DNA of 64,000 nucleotides from Nonomuraea typhae. Its GTDB lineage: Bacteria; Actinomycetota; Actinomycetes; Streptosporangiales; Streptosporangiaceae. Below, in pieces: positions 25,137 to 34,145 of this stretch. The DNA lies in contig NZ_VRLV01000023.1 of the NCBI RefSeq assembly GCF_009760925.1, forward strand, positions 1 to 64,000, read 5' to 3'. Within the stretch, counting starts at the first letter, position 1. Each line of letters opens with the position of its first letter. A model generated the notes under the pieces. The model ran no database searches. It saw nothing but the letters and a program-made list of their open reading frames with translations, and was not told the DNA's origin. Position numbers and translations under genes: made by a program.

Positions 25137-25958
25137 TCAAGCAGCCGCGCGCCCCAAAAGTCGTCGATGTGCATGAATCAGGAACACGTGCGGGCTGCCG
25201 GGGGTCTCGCGCGGGACGTCCGGTCCAGGCCAGCGGCCCAGTGCCTTGCCGACGCTGCTGAGGGTGGTGACCGTGGCAGCCCACTCGGGTTCGAGCAGGT
25301 CCTCCGGCCGGTCGGTGCCGAAGTGCCACGGAGTTCCCCGCTCGATGAGCCGGTCCAGCCAGGCGCGGCGCTCCGGTTCGTCGCTGTCCAGCAGCGATTG
25401 GCCGATGAAGTCGATGAGCAGTTCGCTTCCCGGCGCAGAGAGTTCGGTGATCCGCTCGATCAGGCCGGTGACGTCGGCCGCGTCCAGATACTGGGTCAGG
25501 CCCTCGGCCGACCAGAGCGTGGGGCGGTTCGGGTCGAACCCGGCCTCCGCCAGGGTAACGTCCCAGTCGCCGGTCAGGTCGGTACCGACCGAGCGCCGGG
25601 CGCACGTGGGGACGGCCCCCGCGTCGTGGAGCAGGCCGTCCTTGAGCCGCAGCAGTTCGGGGCGGTCCAGCTCGTAGACCGTTGTGGCCGGGGGCAGGCC
25701 GAGCCGGTAGGCGCGGGTATCCATCCCCGCCGCGATCAGGACGAACTGGGGCGGGGTGCTCTTGGCGATCACGTCGTCGAAGAAGCGGGTCCTGATCGTG
25801 ATGGCGGGGGTCGAACCGTCCTGCGAAAGCCTGGCACGCCCGTCCTCACCGGCGAGCAGCGTGGCGAACGGGTCGTCGAAGAGCCGGTCAGGGCGGGCGG
25901 ACTCCTCGGCGCGCATCGCCGCGGTCCAGCGGGCCGTTCCGGCAACCGGGTCGATCAT
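25137..25958 (-). CDS. LCM-family SAM-dependent methyltransferase
   Basis: A 273-residue methyltransferase of the leucine-carboxyl-methyltransferase/PPM1 type: GTARWTAAMRAEES, RTRFFDDVI, SAM-binding FVLIAAGMDTRAYRL, TVYELDRPELLRLK and WSAEGLTQYLDAADV. In actinomycetes this family methylates carboxyl or hydroxyl groups of natural products. ATG 25958 has SD GAGGAG; an upstream in-frame extension to 26003 overlaps the PPOX gene and is unlikely. It ends one base from the MerR operator. In this cluster, O-methylation of an aminohydroxybenzoate carboxyl or phenol is plausible. Confidence 0.88.
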   Translation of the reverse strand: MIDPVAGTARWTAAMRAEESARPDRLFDDPFATLLAGEDGRARLSQDGSTPAITIRTRFFDDVIAKSTPPQFVLIAAGMDTRAYRLGLPPATTVYELDRPELLRLKDGLLHDAGAVPTCARRSVGTDLTGDWDVTLAEAGFDPNRPTLWSAEGLTQYLDAADVTGLIERITELSAPGSELLIDFIGQSLLDSDEPERRAWLDRLIERGTPWHFGTDRPEDLLEPEWAATVTTLSSVGKALGRWPGPDVPRETPGSPHVFLIHAHRRLLGRAAA

Positions 25959-25983
25959 GATGGCTCCTCGAGGGTGAGAGGCG

Positions 25984-26388
25984 CTAGCCGAAGCATCGGA
26001 CATATTCGGGTGCTATCCGAACCACCAGGCGATTGCCGTCCGCGGGAATGTCCGAGAACTTCTGCTGGTTCAGATATTTTCTCGCCAGGAGGTCGATGAA
26101 CCGGTGATCCACGTCGGCTTGGATGCTCTCCACTCTCCCGCGCAATTCGATGTAACGATAGGGATCGACCGGATCGGGAATGCACACGGCGATCTCCGGG
26201 TTCCGCCGGAGGTTGCGATATTTCTGGCGCACGTCCGTGAGACTGATGAGCAGGTGCTGCCGGTCGCCGTCCCACAGATACCAGGTGGGGCTGACGTGCG
26301 GCCGCCGGCTTTTGGTCACCGTTGCGACGGAGGCGAATCCTTTCGACTCGAGTATGTCGGCATGACTTCTCGGCACGAGGTCACTCAT
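25984..26388 (-). CDS. PPOX-fold FMN/F420-dependent oxidoreductase
   Basis: A 134-residue split-barrel protein: FASVATVTKSRRPHVSPTWY, LISLTDVRQKYRNLRRNPEIAVC, and IELRGRVESI. Small actinobacterial members bind F420 or FMN and reduce or oxidise diverse substrates. It lies between the AMP ligase and the methyltransferase in the cluster operon, with 16 bases to the ligase. Role probably late-stage redox tailoring; cofactor not decided by sequence. Confidence 0.82.
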   Translation of the reverse strand: MSDLVPRSHADILESKGFASVATVTKSRRPHVSPTWYLWDGDRQHLLISLTDVRQKYRNLRRNPEIAVCIPDPVDPYRYIELRGRVESIQADVDHRFIDLLARKYLNQQKFSDIPADGNRLVVRIAPEYVRCFG

Positions 26389-26403
26389 CTGCGTTTCTCT
26401 CGG

Positions 26404-27861
26404 TCAGTGCGGAAGACGGGCGGCACGCAATGCGGAGCGGCGTACCTTGCCCGCGTCGTCGCGCAGGGCGGCGGCGGATCGCTCAAACGTGAGGGGAACC
26501 TTGTAGGGGGCTAGCCGCTCACGGACGTGGGCGGCGAGTTCCTCGTCGGTGACCGCTTCGGCGGTGAAGACGATCGCGTGCACCCGGTTGCCCAGATCCG
26601 CGTCGGGCAGCCCGATCACCACGGCCGACTCCACCGACGAGTGGGCCTCAAGGACGGCCTCGATCTCCGCTGGGTACACGTTGGCGCCGCCGACGAGGAT
26701 CATGTCGCTGCGCCGGTCCGCCAGGTACAGATATCCGTCGAGGTCGAAGCTGCCCATGTCGCCCAGTGACTCCCAGCCCTGCCGTTTCCGCGGAACAGCC
26801 CCCAGATAGCGATATGTCGGCTTACCGGCGGGCGGCCGCATCCACACCTCGCCCACCTCGCCGGCGGGGAGCTCTCTGAACTCCTCATCGGTGATCATGA
26901 TTTCGCCCGACACGACCCGGCCGACGGAGCCGGGATGCCGCAACCAGTCTGCGCCGTCGATGGCCGTCACGGCGATCGCCTCGGTGCCCGAATAGTGCTC
27001 CAGGAGCGCCTCCGGCCTTCCCAGCCAGTCCAGCCAGCCGCGTTTGACATGGTCGGGGCAGGGAGCGCCGATGTGGAACAGGGTGCGTACGCTCGCCAGG
27101 TCGGCACCCGCGCGCACCGCCTCGGGGAGCCTCAGTATCCGTCCCATCAACGTGGGCACCATGTAGACCCAACTGGGCCGATGCCTCCGGATGTGGGACA
27201 GCACGTCGGCCGGGTCGAACCTCGGCATCACCACCACGTGCCCCGCGTTGACCAGCGCGATGGAAGCGAAGGTGAACGGGGCGTTGTGGTAGAGCGGCGC
27301 GGTCAGCAGGAAGGTGCTGCGGCGCTCGATGCGCAGGAATCCCGCCCGTGACAGCAGCGCGTTGGTCGTTCCCGAGCCCGCGGAGAGGATCACCTTGGGA
27401 AGCCCGGTGCTTCCGCCGGACGTCGGCGCCTTCCAGTGCGGCGGGGTGACAGGGAGCAGCGGCGCGTCCGACAGCGCGGGATCGGGGACGAACCCCGCGG
27501 GCAGGCTCGGCCTGCCGTCCGGGCTGGGCAGCCCGATCACCGCGGCGGAATCGGCCACCTTGATGACCGAGGCGAGCTCCGCCGGGGGCAGCCGTCCCGA
27601 CACCGGCTGGGGCGTGCCACCGATCTTCCAGACGGCCACGGTGGCCACGAAGAACTCGATCCCGTTCGGCAGCCCGATCGTGACCAGGTCGCCCGCGGTC
27701 ACGCCGAGGCCGGCGAGCGCGCGGGCGTACCGGTTGCTCGCCCTGGCCAGTTCGGCCCGGGTGAGCGTAACCCCCGAGCAGGTGACCGCCGGGGCTCCCG
27801 GGTCCTCGGCTGCCAGCCGGTCCAGCCCGACGCCGAGCGGATAGCTCGCTTCCTGTGTCAC
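26404..27861 (-). CDS. AMP-dependent acyl/aryl-CoA synthetase
   Basis: A 485-residue ANL-superfamily ligase. Motifs: P-loop-like APTSGGSTGLPKVIL, EHYSGTEAIAVTA, GDMGSFDLDGYLYLADR, and C-terminal VGGANVYPAEIEAVLEAH with catalytic Lys in DDAGKVRR. It would activate a carboxylic acid as adenylate and CoA thioester; the acid could be the aminohydroxybenzoate or an acyl partner. GTG 27861 overlaps the MFS stop as GTGA. Compared with fadD-type ligases it is short at the N-terminus. It is one of two ligases in the cluster; the other is PaaK-like. Confidence 0.88.
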   Translation of the reverse strand: MTQEASYPLGVGLDRLAAEDPGAPAVTCSGVTLTRAELARASNRYARALAGLGVTAGDLVTIGLPNGIEFFVATVAVWKIGGTPQPVSGRLPPAELASVIKVADSAAVIGLPSPDGRPSLPAGFVPDPALSDAPLLPVTPPHWKAPTSGGSTGLPKVILSAGSGTTNALLSRAGFLRIERRSTFLLTAPLYHNAPFTFASIALVNAGHVVVMPRFDPADVLSHIRRHRPSWVYMVPTLMGRILRLPEAVRAGADLASVRTLFHIGAPCPDHVKRGWLDWLGRPEALLEHYSGTEAIAVTAIDGADWLRHPGSVGRVVSGEIMITDEEFRELPAGEVGEVWMRPPAGKPTYRYLGAVPRKRQGWESLGDMGSFDLDGYLYLADRRSDMILVGGANVYPAEIEAVLEAHSSVESAVVIGLPDADLGNRVHAIVFTAEAVTDEELAAHVRERLAPYKVPLTFERSAAALRDDAGKVRRSALRAARLPH

Positions 27862-29066
27862 ACCGCCAACCTTTCCGGCTCGGCTTCCGGGTTCCGGGTG
27901 GGATAGCGGCGTACGGCGATGGCCATGATCACGATCGTGACCAGGCCGATGGCGGCGCCGGCGACGAGCACTCCTGCGCCACCACCGGTGGTGAGCGCGC
28001 CACCGCCGATCGCCCCCGCCAGCCCCACGCCGACGTAGAGCGCGCTGGTGTTCAGCGCCACCGCCTCGATGCCCGCGCCGCCCGCCAGGTGCATGATGCG
28101 GGCGGTCATCGGCGGGTTGTTGCCCCACGCCGACAACCCCCAGAGGACCATGAAGACGGCAGGGAGCCAGCCGGGCGCGCCGCCGTCGTAGACCTGCCCG
28201 ACCACGGCCAGGCCCACCGTCGCCAGGAGCACCCCGCCGAAGGAGGCCATGAGCGTCCGGTCGACGCCCCACCTGTCGGTGAGACGCCCGCCCAGGACCG
28301 TCCCGAGCGCGCCCGAGATGCCCATGATCGCGATGAAGACGGGCACGGAGGCGCTGCCCGCGCCGGTCAGATCGTGCATGATCGGGGCGATGTAGGTGTA
28401 GGTGATGAGCCCGGCGCAGGCGCCGATGACGGTCCCGACGACGCACAGCAGCACGCTGGGCTGCCTCAGCAGGACCAGGCGTGCCCGCACGCCGGCGACC
28501 GGCATCCTCGGGATGGCAGGCAGCGTGATCGAGGTGATCAGCACCACGAGGCAGGTGAAGGCGCCGACGGCGACGAAGGTCGAGCGCCATCCGAACGTGC
28601 CGCCCAACCACGAGCCGATCGGCACGCCCACCACCAGGGAGACGGTGAGGCCGGCTGCCACGGTTCCGATCGCCCGGCCGATGCGCTCGGGCGCGGCCAG
28701 GGTTCCGGCGATGCCGAACGCCACCGGGCTGACGGTCGAGGCCACCAGCGCCGCCAGCACGCGCAAGGCCATCAGCAGGGGGTAGTTCGGGGCCAGCGCG
28801 GTGATGAAGTTGACCACCGCGAAGACCGAGAGCCCGCCGACGATGAGGACTTTCCTCGGCAGCCGCGCGGTCGCCACCGCCATGATCGGCGCGGCGACGG
28901 CATAGGTGATGGAGAATACCGTCACCAATTGGCCGGCTGCCGCCTCGGTGACCTGAAAATGCGTGGATATCATCGGGAGAATGCCAGCGATAATGAAATC
29001 ATCGGTGCCGATGACAAAGGTTGCCAGCAGCAGACCGAATAGCCAGCCGGAGCCTCTGGGGTTCAC
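27858..29066 (-). CDS. MFS exporter (second copy)
   Basis: A 402-residue, about 12-TM DHA1 exporter closely resembling the one at 23515: GTDDFIIAGILPMISTHFQ, TARLPRKVLIVGG, GVPIGSWLGGTFGWRSTF. GTG 29066 follows AGGAGAGGTG. Its promoter region carries a near-copy of the MerR operator (29101-29120), so expression of exporter and the coupled ligase is likely induced by the same ligand. Probably exports the cluster product or an intermediate. Confidence 0.88.
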   Translation of the reverse strand: MNPRGSGWLFGLLLATFVIGTDDFIIAGILPMISTHFQVTEAAAGQLVTVFSITYAVAAPIMAVATARLPRKVLIVGGLSVFAVVNFITALAPNYPLLMALRVLAALVASTVSPVAFGIAGTLAAPERIGRAIGTVAAGLTVSLVVGVPIGSWLGGTFGWRSTFVAVGAFTCLVVLITSITLPAIPRMPVAGVRARLVLLRQPSVLLCVVGTVIGACAGLITYTYIAPIMHDLTGAGSASVPVFIAIMGISGALGTVLGGRLTDRWGVDRTLMASFGGVLLATVGLAVVGQVYDGGAPGWLPAVFMVLWGLSAWGNNPPMTARIMHLAGGAGIEAVALNTSALYVGVGLAGAIGGGALTTGGGAGVLVAGAAIGLVTIVIMAIAVRRYPTRNPEAEPERLAV

Positions 29067-29100
29067 GTTTCACCTCTCCTCTCGGCTGCCGACCGTAAAA

Positions 29101-29120
29101 CCCTCACGCTAGTGTCAAGG
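29101..29120. promoter_or_regulatory. MerR operator/promoter, copy 2
   Basis: CCCTCAC-GCTAGT-GTCAAGG (plus strand). Read on the minus strand it is CCTTGACACTAGCGTGAGGG, nearly identical to the MerR site at 25117-25136 and with the same TTGACC -35 just upstream. It is 35 bases before the MFS start. Confidence 0.7.
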
Positions 29121-29145
29121 TCAATGGCGGCCGATGTGATCCGCA

Positions 29146-30180
29146 TCACAGACGCTGATAGCACGCCCACGCCTCCGGCTGCCCGTGAAGCATTGCGTCA
29201 GAAATGCCGGCATATGTCAGCGATGCCATCTGGCGGTCCTGAAAACGTTCGACGAACGGCCTGCGCAACTGCTCGTAATAGGCGAACGGCCGCCGGGTCC
29301 TCACCAGGGCGTAGGCGAGGACCATCGCGTCCTGAACACCCAGGCTCAATCCCTGGCCGCCGAAGGAGTGAACCCCGTGCGCGGCGTCGCCCAGCAGCCC
29401 GGCGCGCCCGCGCGACCAGCTTTTCGGCCGGACCACATGGTGCCGGACGGCCATCACCCGATCCCCCTCGGTCAGGGAAACCTCGGGCATGGCGCTCGCC
29501 ACCTGCGATCGGAACTCCCGCTCGTCCTCCCGGTCGGCGATCCATTGCACGATCATCCGGCTTTCCGCCAGGGGAATGGCCGTCACCGGGCCCCGATCGG
29601 TGTGATGGACCGTGATGCGGTCCGGCCACCCGGGTATCGCCGGAACGTGCGTCATCATCAGGGGCCGATCGAACGCGACGACCTCGACCTCGATGCCCGA
29701 CATTCTGCGAAACTTCGAGAATTTCCCGTCGCAGCCCACCAAGAACCGGCAGCCGACCGTCTCACCGCTGTCCAGCGTCACCACGCCTTCTGCGGCATCG
29801 AGCTCGACCGGAACCCCGGACGACACGGACACCCGGCCCGCCAGCGCGTTCCGGAGGATGCCCGTCAGGGTCGGCAACGGGACGCTCAGCGTGTATCCGA
29901 AGCGGCCCGCCGTATGCCTGCCGTAATCCACCACGTGGGACCTGCCGTCCGGGAAGTGCTCCACCACCTCCCGGACCGGCCGGCCGGCCTCGGCGACCTC
30001 GTCGAACAGGCCCAGGTCGTCCAGCAACTCCAGGCTCTGCGGCGACAAGAAGGGGCTGATTCCGGCCGGCCGTGGATCGGGGACCCGGTCCACCACCGTC
30101 ACATTCCAGCCGGACCGGGCAAGCAGAATGGCGAGCACCAGCCCCGCGGGATCCATCCCCACCACGCCGCAATCCATCAT
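29146..30180 (-). CDS. PHBH-type FAD monooxygenase with altered dinucleotide motif
   Basis: A 344-residue class A flavoprotein hydroxylase. The FAD/NADPH Asp-Gly motif VGCDGKFSKFR and the ribityl motif GRAGLLGDAAHGVHSFGGQG are intact. The N-terminal Rossmann loop reads GVVGMDPAGLVLA, with Met-Asp replacing the usual Gly-Gly, which may weaken FAD binding. It is a clear paralogue of the enzyme at 34142 (shared ISPFLSPQSLELLDDLG-type and VRRPFVER motifs). Expected role is ring hydroxylation of an aminobenzoate-type substrate. It lies ten bases after griH. Confidence 0.85.
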   Translation of the reverse strand: MMDCGVVGMDPAGLVLAILLARSGWNVTVVDRVPDPRPAGISPFLSPQSLELLDDLGLFDEVAEAGRPVREVVEHFPDGRSHVVDYGRHTAGRFGYTLSVPLPTLTGILRNALAGRVSVSSGVPVELDAAEGVVTLDSGETVGCRFLVGCDGKFSKFRRMSGIEVEVVAFDRPLMMTHVPAIPGWPDRITVHHTDRGPVTAIPLAESRMIVQWIADREDEREFRSQVASAMPEVSLTEGDRVMAVRHHVVRPKSWSRGRAGLLGDAAHGVHSFGGQGLSLGVQDAMVLAYALVRTRRPFAYYEQLRRPFVERFQDRQMASLTYAGISDAMLHGQPEAWACYQRL

Positions 30181-30189
30181 GGCACCGAT

Positions 30190-31293
30190 CTACTTCTCGA
30201 GGCAGAACTCGTTGATGGGATAGCCCACGTGCCTGTCCTCGACCGGCAGGTAGCCGAGCACCACGTCACCGGGCTTGAGCTCGGTGCTGTTCAGCACCGC
30301 CCCGCCCGGACCGAGCACGCGGACATGCCAGTCGTCCTGCAGGATCAGATTGACCTCGCGGCCGTCCGGCGCGGTCGCGAAGATGGCGATCAACGGCCGG
30401 GTCTCGATCTTCACCCGGCCCACGGTGACCACCCGGGTCTGCCCCCTCACATCGACGGCCAGCACCTTGCTGCCGGCCTGCAACTCGCTCAGATAGTGCG
30501 TCCTGCCGCCGGTCGAGAGCGTGTAGGAGTGGATGGCGCCCGCGTTGACCCGGAAGGGACGGGTGGGCATGTAGGGCAGCGGATGCGTTTCGCTGACGCA
30601 GAGGATCGAGCCCTTGGAATGCGAGCCGACCAGGATGCCCTCGTCCTGCCTGAAGTACGTGCAGGTGTCCACGCAGGCCCGCTCGCCCATGCCCACATGC
30701 TCGGTACGCTGCACCACCAGCTCGACCAGCCGCAGGTTCTCCGGTTGCGCCGTGGCCGCCGTCTGCAGAGCGGTGGCGTCGCCGACGTTCCTCGCAGTCA
30801 GCATCACCCCGTCCGAGCCGTGCTCAAGCACGCCGAACACGATGGTGGCCTCCTCGACGTCGGCCACCTGGGTGATGATGCTGCCCTTGGCTCCGGCCGC
30901 CGCCGCGAGCACGATCTCAAGCGGGATCTTGGTGGGGTCGCGGAAGCAGAGCAGGCTCCACTGCTGCGTCCTGGCGGCCTCACAGGCCAGTTCCAGGCTC
31001 TTCGCGTCGACGATCTCGACGAACGTGCCGAACTCCACACCGTCGTGCGCGGCTGCCAGCACGGCCGGATCGCCGTGGCGCGACGGCTCCACGATAACGA
31101 GGTCGGCCTCGCCGAACTCCTCGGGCAACGTCCTGCCCTGCGGAAAGAAGACCTTCCGCGCGGTGGGCGGAAGGTCGTCGAAGTCCGCCAGATCATCGCT
31201 CACGATCGCGTCCACGCGCTGATGCAGGGCTTCCTCGACAGCCGCCGTCCTGGCCGCGCCGAGGCCGCGCACGTCGAACCAACTGATCTTCAT
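30190..31293 (-). CDS. griH: 3-amino-4-hydroxybenzoate synthase (GriH-like, DHQ synthase II fold)
   Basis: A 367-residue homologue of archaeal-type 3-dehydroquinate synthase II. Motifs include WFDVRGLG, VGSHSKGSILCVSETHPLPYM, RPFRVNAGAIHSY and PGDVVLGYLP. GriH of Streptomyces griseus cyclises and aromatises the GriI product to 3-amino-4-hydroxybenzoate. The adjacent GriI-like aldolase and aspartokinase make that role, rather than shikimate biosynthesis, by far the likelier. One base separates it from griI. Acts in the cytoplasm with NAD-type cofactor and metal expected from family. Confidence 0.93.
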   Translation of the reverse strand: MKISWFDVRGLGAARTAAVEEALHQRVDAIVSDDLADFDDLPPTARKVFFPQGRTLPEEFGEADLVIVEPSRHGDPAVLAAAHDGVEFGTFVEIVDAKSLELACEAARTQQWSLLCFRDPTKIPLEIVLAAAAGAKGSIITQVADVEEATIVFGVLEHGSDGVMLTARNVGDATALQTAATAQPENLRLVELVVQRTEHVGMGERACVDTCTYFRQDEGILVGSHSKGSILCVSETHPLPYMPTRPFRVNAGAIHSYTLSTGGRTHYLSELQAGSKVLAVDVRGQTRVVTVGRVKIETRPLIAIFATAPDGREVNLILQDDWHVRVLGPGGAVLNSTELKPGDVVLGYLPVEDRHVGYPINEFCLEK

Positions 31294-31294
31294 G

Positions 31295-32113
31295 TCAACT
31301 CCTGGTGATGTCGAGAAGCTCGCGCTGCTCCGAGTGCGTCTGGCCGCCGGATCGACCGTGGATGAGGTCCGACAGCAGTCGTGCCATCGTCATGGGGTCG
31401 TCGGCCTGGAAGACGTTGCGTCCTATCGCGACGCCGGCCGCGCCGTACCTCAGGGAAGTGCGGACGTGGCTCAGGACCTCGCCCGTATCGTCCGCCGGGG
31501 CCCCGCCCGCGACGATGAGCGGCACGGGGCAGGCGGCGGCGATGTCGGCGAGCGCGGACGCCGGATCGGGCAGCACGCTCTTGACGACGTCCGCGCCCAG
31601 GTCAGCGGCGAGGGTGACGGCATGCGCGATCAGGTCGGGGTCGCGAGGATTGGCGATCTTCGGGCCGCGGGCGTACATCATGGCGAGAAGCGGCACGTTC
31701 CACCGGTCGCAGGCGTCCGCCACGGCGGCCATGTCCGAGATCTGGCGTCGTTCCTCGATCGAGCCCATGTTCACATGCATGCTGACCGCGTCCGCGCCCA
31801 TGCGGAGCGCCTCCTCCACGCTGGCGACGAGGTACTTCGCGTCCGGGTCGACGGCGTGCTGAGTGCTCGCGGACAGGTGCACGATCAGCGAGGTGTTCGT
31901 GAACATCCGCGGATCGATGTGGCGCAGCGAGCCCTTGTGCAGCACGACCGCGTCCACACGGCCCGCGACGAGCTGTTCGATCAGCCCGTCGATCGTACGG
32001 CCGGCCGCGAGCGGGCCATTGGTGATCGAGTGGTCCAACGGCACGACAAGCAACCGCGCGTCGTCATTGCGGTACAGGCGCCCCAACCGGAGCCTGCGGG
32101 CGAACGATTCCAT
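31295..32113 (-). CDS. griI: Aldolase for 3-amino-4-hydroxybenzoate biosynthesis (GriI-like)
   Basis: A 272-residue class I DhnA/FbaB-type aldolase: VVPLDHSITNGP, DAVVLHKGSLRH, SMHVNMGS, LAMMYARGPKI, LGADVVKSVLPDP (Schiff-base Lys) and IVAGGAP. GriI joins aspartate semialdehyde with dihydroxyacetone phosphate to give the C7 amino-sugar-like precursor used by GriH. ATG 32113 shares one base with the aspartokinase stop (TGATG) and has SD GGGAG. Family and neighbours together make this assignment strong. Confidence 0.93.
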   Translation of the reverse strand: MESFARRLRLGRLYRNDDARLLVVPLDHSITNGPLAAGRTIDGLIEQLVAGRVDAVVLHKGSLRHIDPRMFTNTSLIVHLSASTQHAVDPDAKYLVASVEEALRMGADAVSMHVNMGSIEERRQISDMAAVADACDRWNVPLLAMMYARGPKIANPRDPDLIAHAVTLAADLGADVVKSVLPDPASALADIAAACPVPLIVAGGAPADDTGEVLSHVRTSLRYGAAGVAIGRNVFQADDPMTMARLLSDLIHGRSGGQTHSEQRELLDITRS

Positions 32114-33360
32114 CAATGCTCCCGTTCCAAGCTGTACACGTAGTCGTCCTGGCCGAGCTGGAATGCCCCGTGAAGGGCGTTGACCGATTCGGCGAGCCGG
32201 GAACTCGGCACCAGCACGGAGGCGCGCGCCTGTGCGGCGTGGACCGACGTGCTGGGGATCCCGGCCTCGGCCAGCGCACGGAGCATCCGCGCGGGATGGG
32301 CGGGATGCGCGGCGGGGCCGGAGCCGACCAGGGAGACCTTGCCGAGTGTCTCGTCGATCTTCAGGGTGTCCGCCGAGGCCAGCCCGGTGACACCCAGCGT
32401 CGCCCGCACGTCGTCGACCCTGCTGCGCGACACCGTGAACCGCACCAGGTGACGATCCTTTTCGGCCAGATAGGTGAACAGATCCATTTCCACGCCGACC
32501 TTGCCCAGCGTGTCCAATATCTCGGGCAGCGACGCCTGTTCCACAGGATCGAACGAGATGGAGATCTCGGCCGTGTCCGCGTCATGGGTGACGGCGACGA
32601 CGGCGCCCATGTCTTCCACCGAATCGTGTCCCTTCTTCACCAAAACACTTCCAGGTTCACCGGTCGAAGCGTTGCGCACATGAACTTCAATATTTCTGGA
32701 GAAGGCGAGATCCACCGACCTGGGATGCAATACCCTGGCGCCCGACCTGGTCATTTCCGCGATGATGTGGAAATGGACTCGCGGTAACATCCTCGCCTTC
32801 CTCACCACGCGCGGATCGGCGGTGAACACCCCGTCCACGTCGGTGTAGATTTCGCAACGTTCCGCCCTCAGCTCCGCGGCCAGGGCCACCGCCGTGGTGT
32901 CCGAGCCGCCCCGGCCCAGGGTGATCACGTCGCCGTCCTGGTCGACGCCCTGGAATCCGGAGACCACCGGGACGAACCCGCGCCGGAGCAGCGTGCGGAT
33001 GCGGCCGGTGTCGATTCCGGCGATGCGGCCTTCGCCGTACGGGCCGGAGACTCTGATGCCCGCCTGCCAGCCGGTCAGTGAGGTGGCGGGTAGGCCGATC
33101 CCGTCCAGAACCATCGCCATCTGGGCGGCTGACGAGGTCTCCCCCGTGGACACAAGCTGGTCGATCTCCCTCGCCGACGCGCGCTCGTTCAGGCTGCCGC
33201 CGAGTCCGAGCAGCGCGTCGGTGCTGCTGCCGCGGGCCGACACCACGACCACGACCGGGCGTTCCACCCGGTGACTCATCGCGACCCGTTCGGCCATGGC
33301 GCGCAGCTGTTCAGCGGTCGCGAGCGAACTGCCCCCGTATTTCTGGACCAGAATCTTCAT
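32113..33360 (-). CDS. Aspartokinase dedicated to the cluster
   Basis: A 415-residue aspartate kinase: substrate motif QKYGGSSLATAEQLR, TLGRGGSDTTAVALA, CEIYTDVDGVFTADPR, and two C-terminal ACT domains (ISISFDPVEQASLPEIL and VSLVGSGPAAHPAHPARML). It phosphorylates aspartate toward aspartate semialdehyde, the GriI substrate. No aspartate-semialdehyde dehydrogenase is in the window, so that step must come from primary metabolism. A cluster copy, possibly less feedback-sensitive, would raise precursor flux; sensitivity cannot be judged here. It overlaps the NAT gene by four bases and griI by one. Confidence 0.93.
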   Translation of the reverse strand: MKILVQKYGGSSLATAEQLRAMAERVAMSHRVERPVVVVVSARGSSTDALLGLGGSLNERASAREIDQLVSTGETSSAAQMAMVLDGIGLPATSLTGWQAGIRVSGPYGEGRIAGIDTGRIRTLLRRGFVPVVSGFQGVDQDGDVITLGRGGSDTTAVALAAELRAERCEIYTDVDGVFTADPRVVRKARMLPRVHFHIIAEMTRSGARVLHPRSVDLAFSRNIEVHVRNASTGEPGSVLVKKGHDSVEDMGAVVAVTHDADTAEISISFDPVEQASLPEILDTLGKVGVEMDLFTYLAEKDRHLVRFTVSRSRVDDVRATLGVTGLASADTLKIDETLGKVSLVGSGPAAHPAHPARMLRALAEAGIPSTSVHAAQARASVLVPSSRLAESVNALHGAFQLGQDDYVYSLEREH

Positions 33361-34145
33361 GCCCCTCTCCCGGGGATCGGCGGGAGGCGGTCCAGCGTGA
33401 TACCGAAATGTTCCTTGTATGCCTGCTCGATCTCTATATCGCCCTTCATAACCGTCTTTTCCTGGTGCGCGCCCTCCGTTCGGGTCAGCAGATCACCGCG
33501 AAGGGTGATACGCCCGTTCTCCGTGGCACGCGTGCAGAAGAGGTTCGTTCTGAACGGGGATCGGGGCGAGCTTTCGAACCACCACAACACCGGACGGAAA
33601 TCGTCGATGGGCCGTGGTCGCCGCTCGATCCTGAGCACGGGCTTCCCGTCCCGTAGCAAGTCCAGATCTCCGTCCGCGGCCTCGGTGAACACGAACGTGC
33701 CGTGCGGATCGGGTTGCGGCTCCAGGGTGTCCAGCCGCAGGGGGTGGCGGGCTCCGTCACGGCCGAAGCCGACGTCGACGAGCCACGGGCGCGGGCAGTC
33801 GGCTCTGATGACGGTGTGCGCGAGCGCGAAGCTCGGGCGGCCGTCGATGAACACCCGGCAGCCGAGCAGGCTCACCCCGTAGCCCAGCGCGGACAGGAGT
33901 TCGGGGAAGGCGGAGCCGTTCAGCTCCCGGCACGTGCCGCCGCGCCGGCGCCTGACGACCTTGTCGATCGCGTCGGCGCCCAGCAGAATGGGCTGGCCGA
34001 GGTGCACGTCGATGTTCTCGAACGGCACCGCCATGAGGTGACTCCGCTGCAGTTCCTTCAGGAATTCCGCGTCCGGGGTGCGAACCCGGGCGATGCCGAT
34101 CCGCCGCAGGTAGTCGTGGACCAGCGAAGAGTCCATCCCGGTCAC
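33357..34145 (-). CDS. Arylamine N-acetyltransferase/amide synthase homologue
   Basis: About 262 residues of NAT fold. The catalytic triad is visible: Cys in RRRGGTCRELNGSAF, His in FALAHTVIR, Asp in WLVDVGFGRD. The Cys motif is unusual: most NATs have GGFCFELN. NAT relatives acetylate 2-aminophenols such as 3-amino-4-hydroxybenzoate in S. griseus, or close macrolactams in ansamycins (RifF). Here N-acylation of the aminohydroxybenzoate unit is the natural guess. GTG 34145 overlaps the upstream stop as GTGA; ATG 34136 is an alternative. Confidence 0.88.
   Translation of the reverse strand: MTGMDSSLVHDYLRRIGIARVRTPDAEFLKELQRSHLMAVPFENIDVHLGQPILLGADAIDKVVRRRRGGTCRELNGSAFPELLSALGYGVSLLGCRVFIDGRPSFALAHTVIRADCPRPWLVDVGFGRDGARHPLRLDTLEPQPDPHGTFVFTEAADGDLDLLRDGKPVLRIERRPRPIDDFRPVLWWFESSPRSPFRTNLFCTRATENGRITLRGDLLTRTEGAHQEKTVMKGDIEIEQAYKEHFGITLDRLPPIPGRGA

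Noticed and set aside
27862..28611. Upstream extension of the AMP-ligase frame through the MFS gene
   Set aside because: The extension is Arg/His-rich shadow of the MFS frame; the GTG at 27861 with GTGA overlap gives a normal ligase N-terminus.
29185..31308. Long plus-strand open frame of about 700 codons across the monooxygenase and griH genes
   Set aside because: It is the antisense shadow of two strongly supported minus-strand genes; the product is His/Arg/Gly-rich without any domain.
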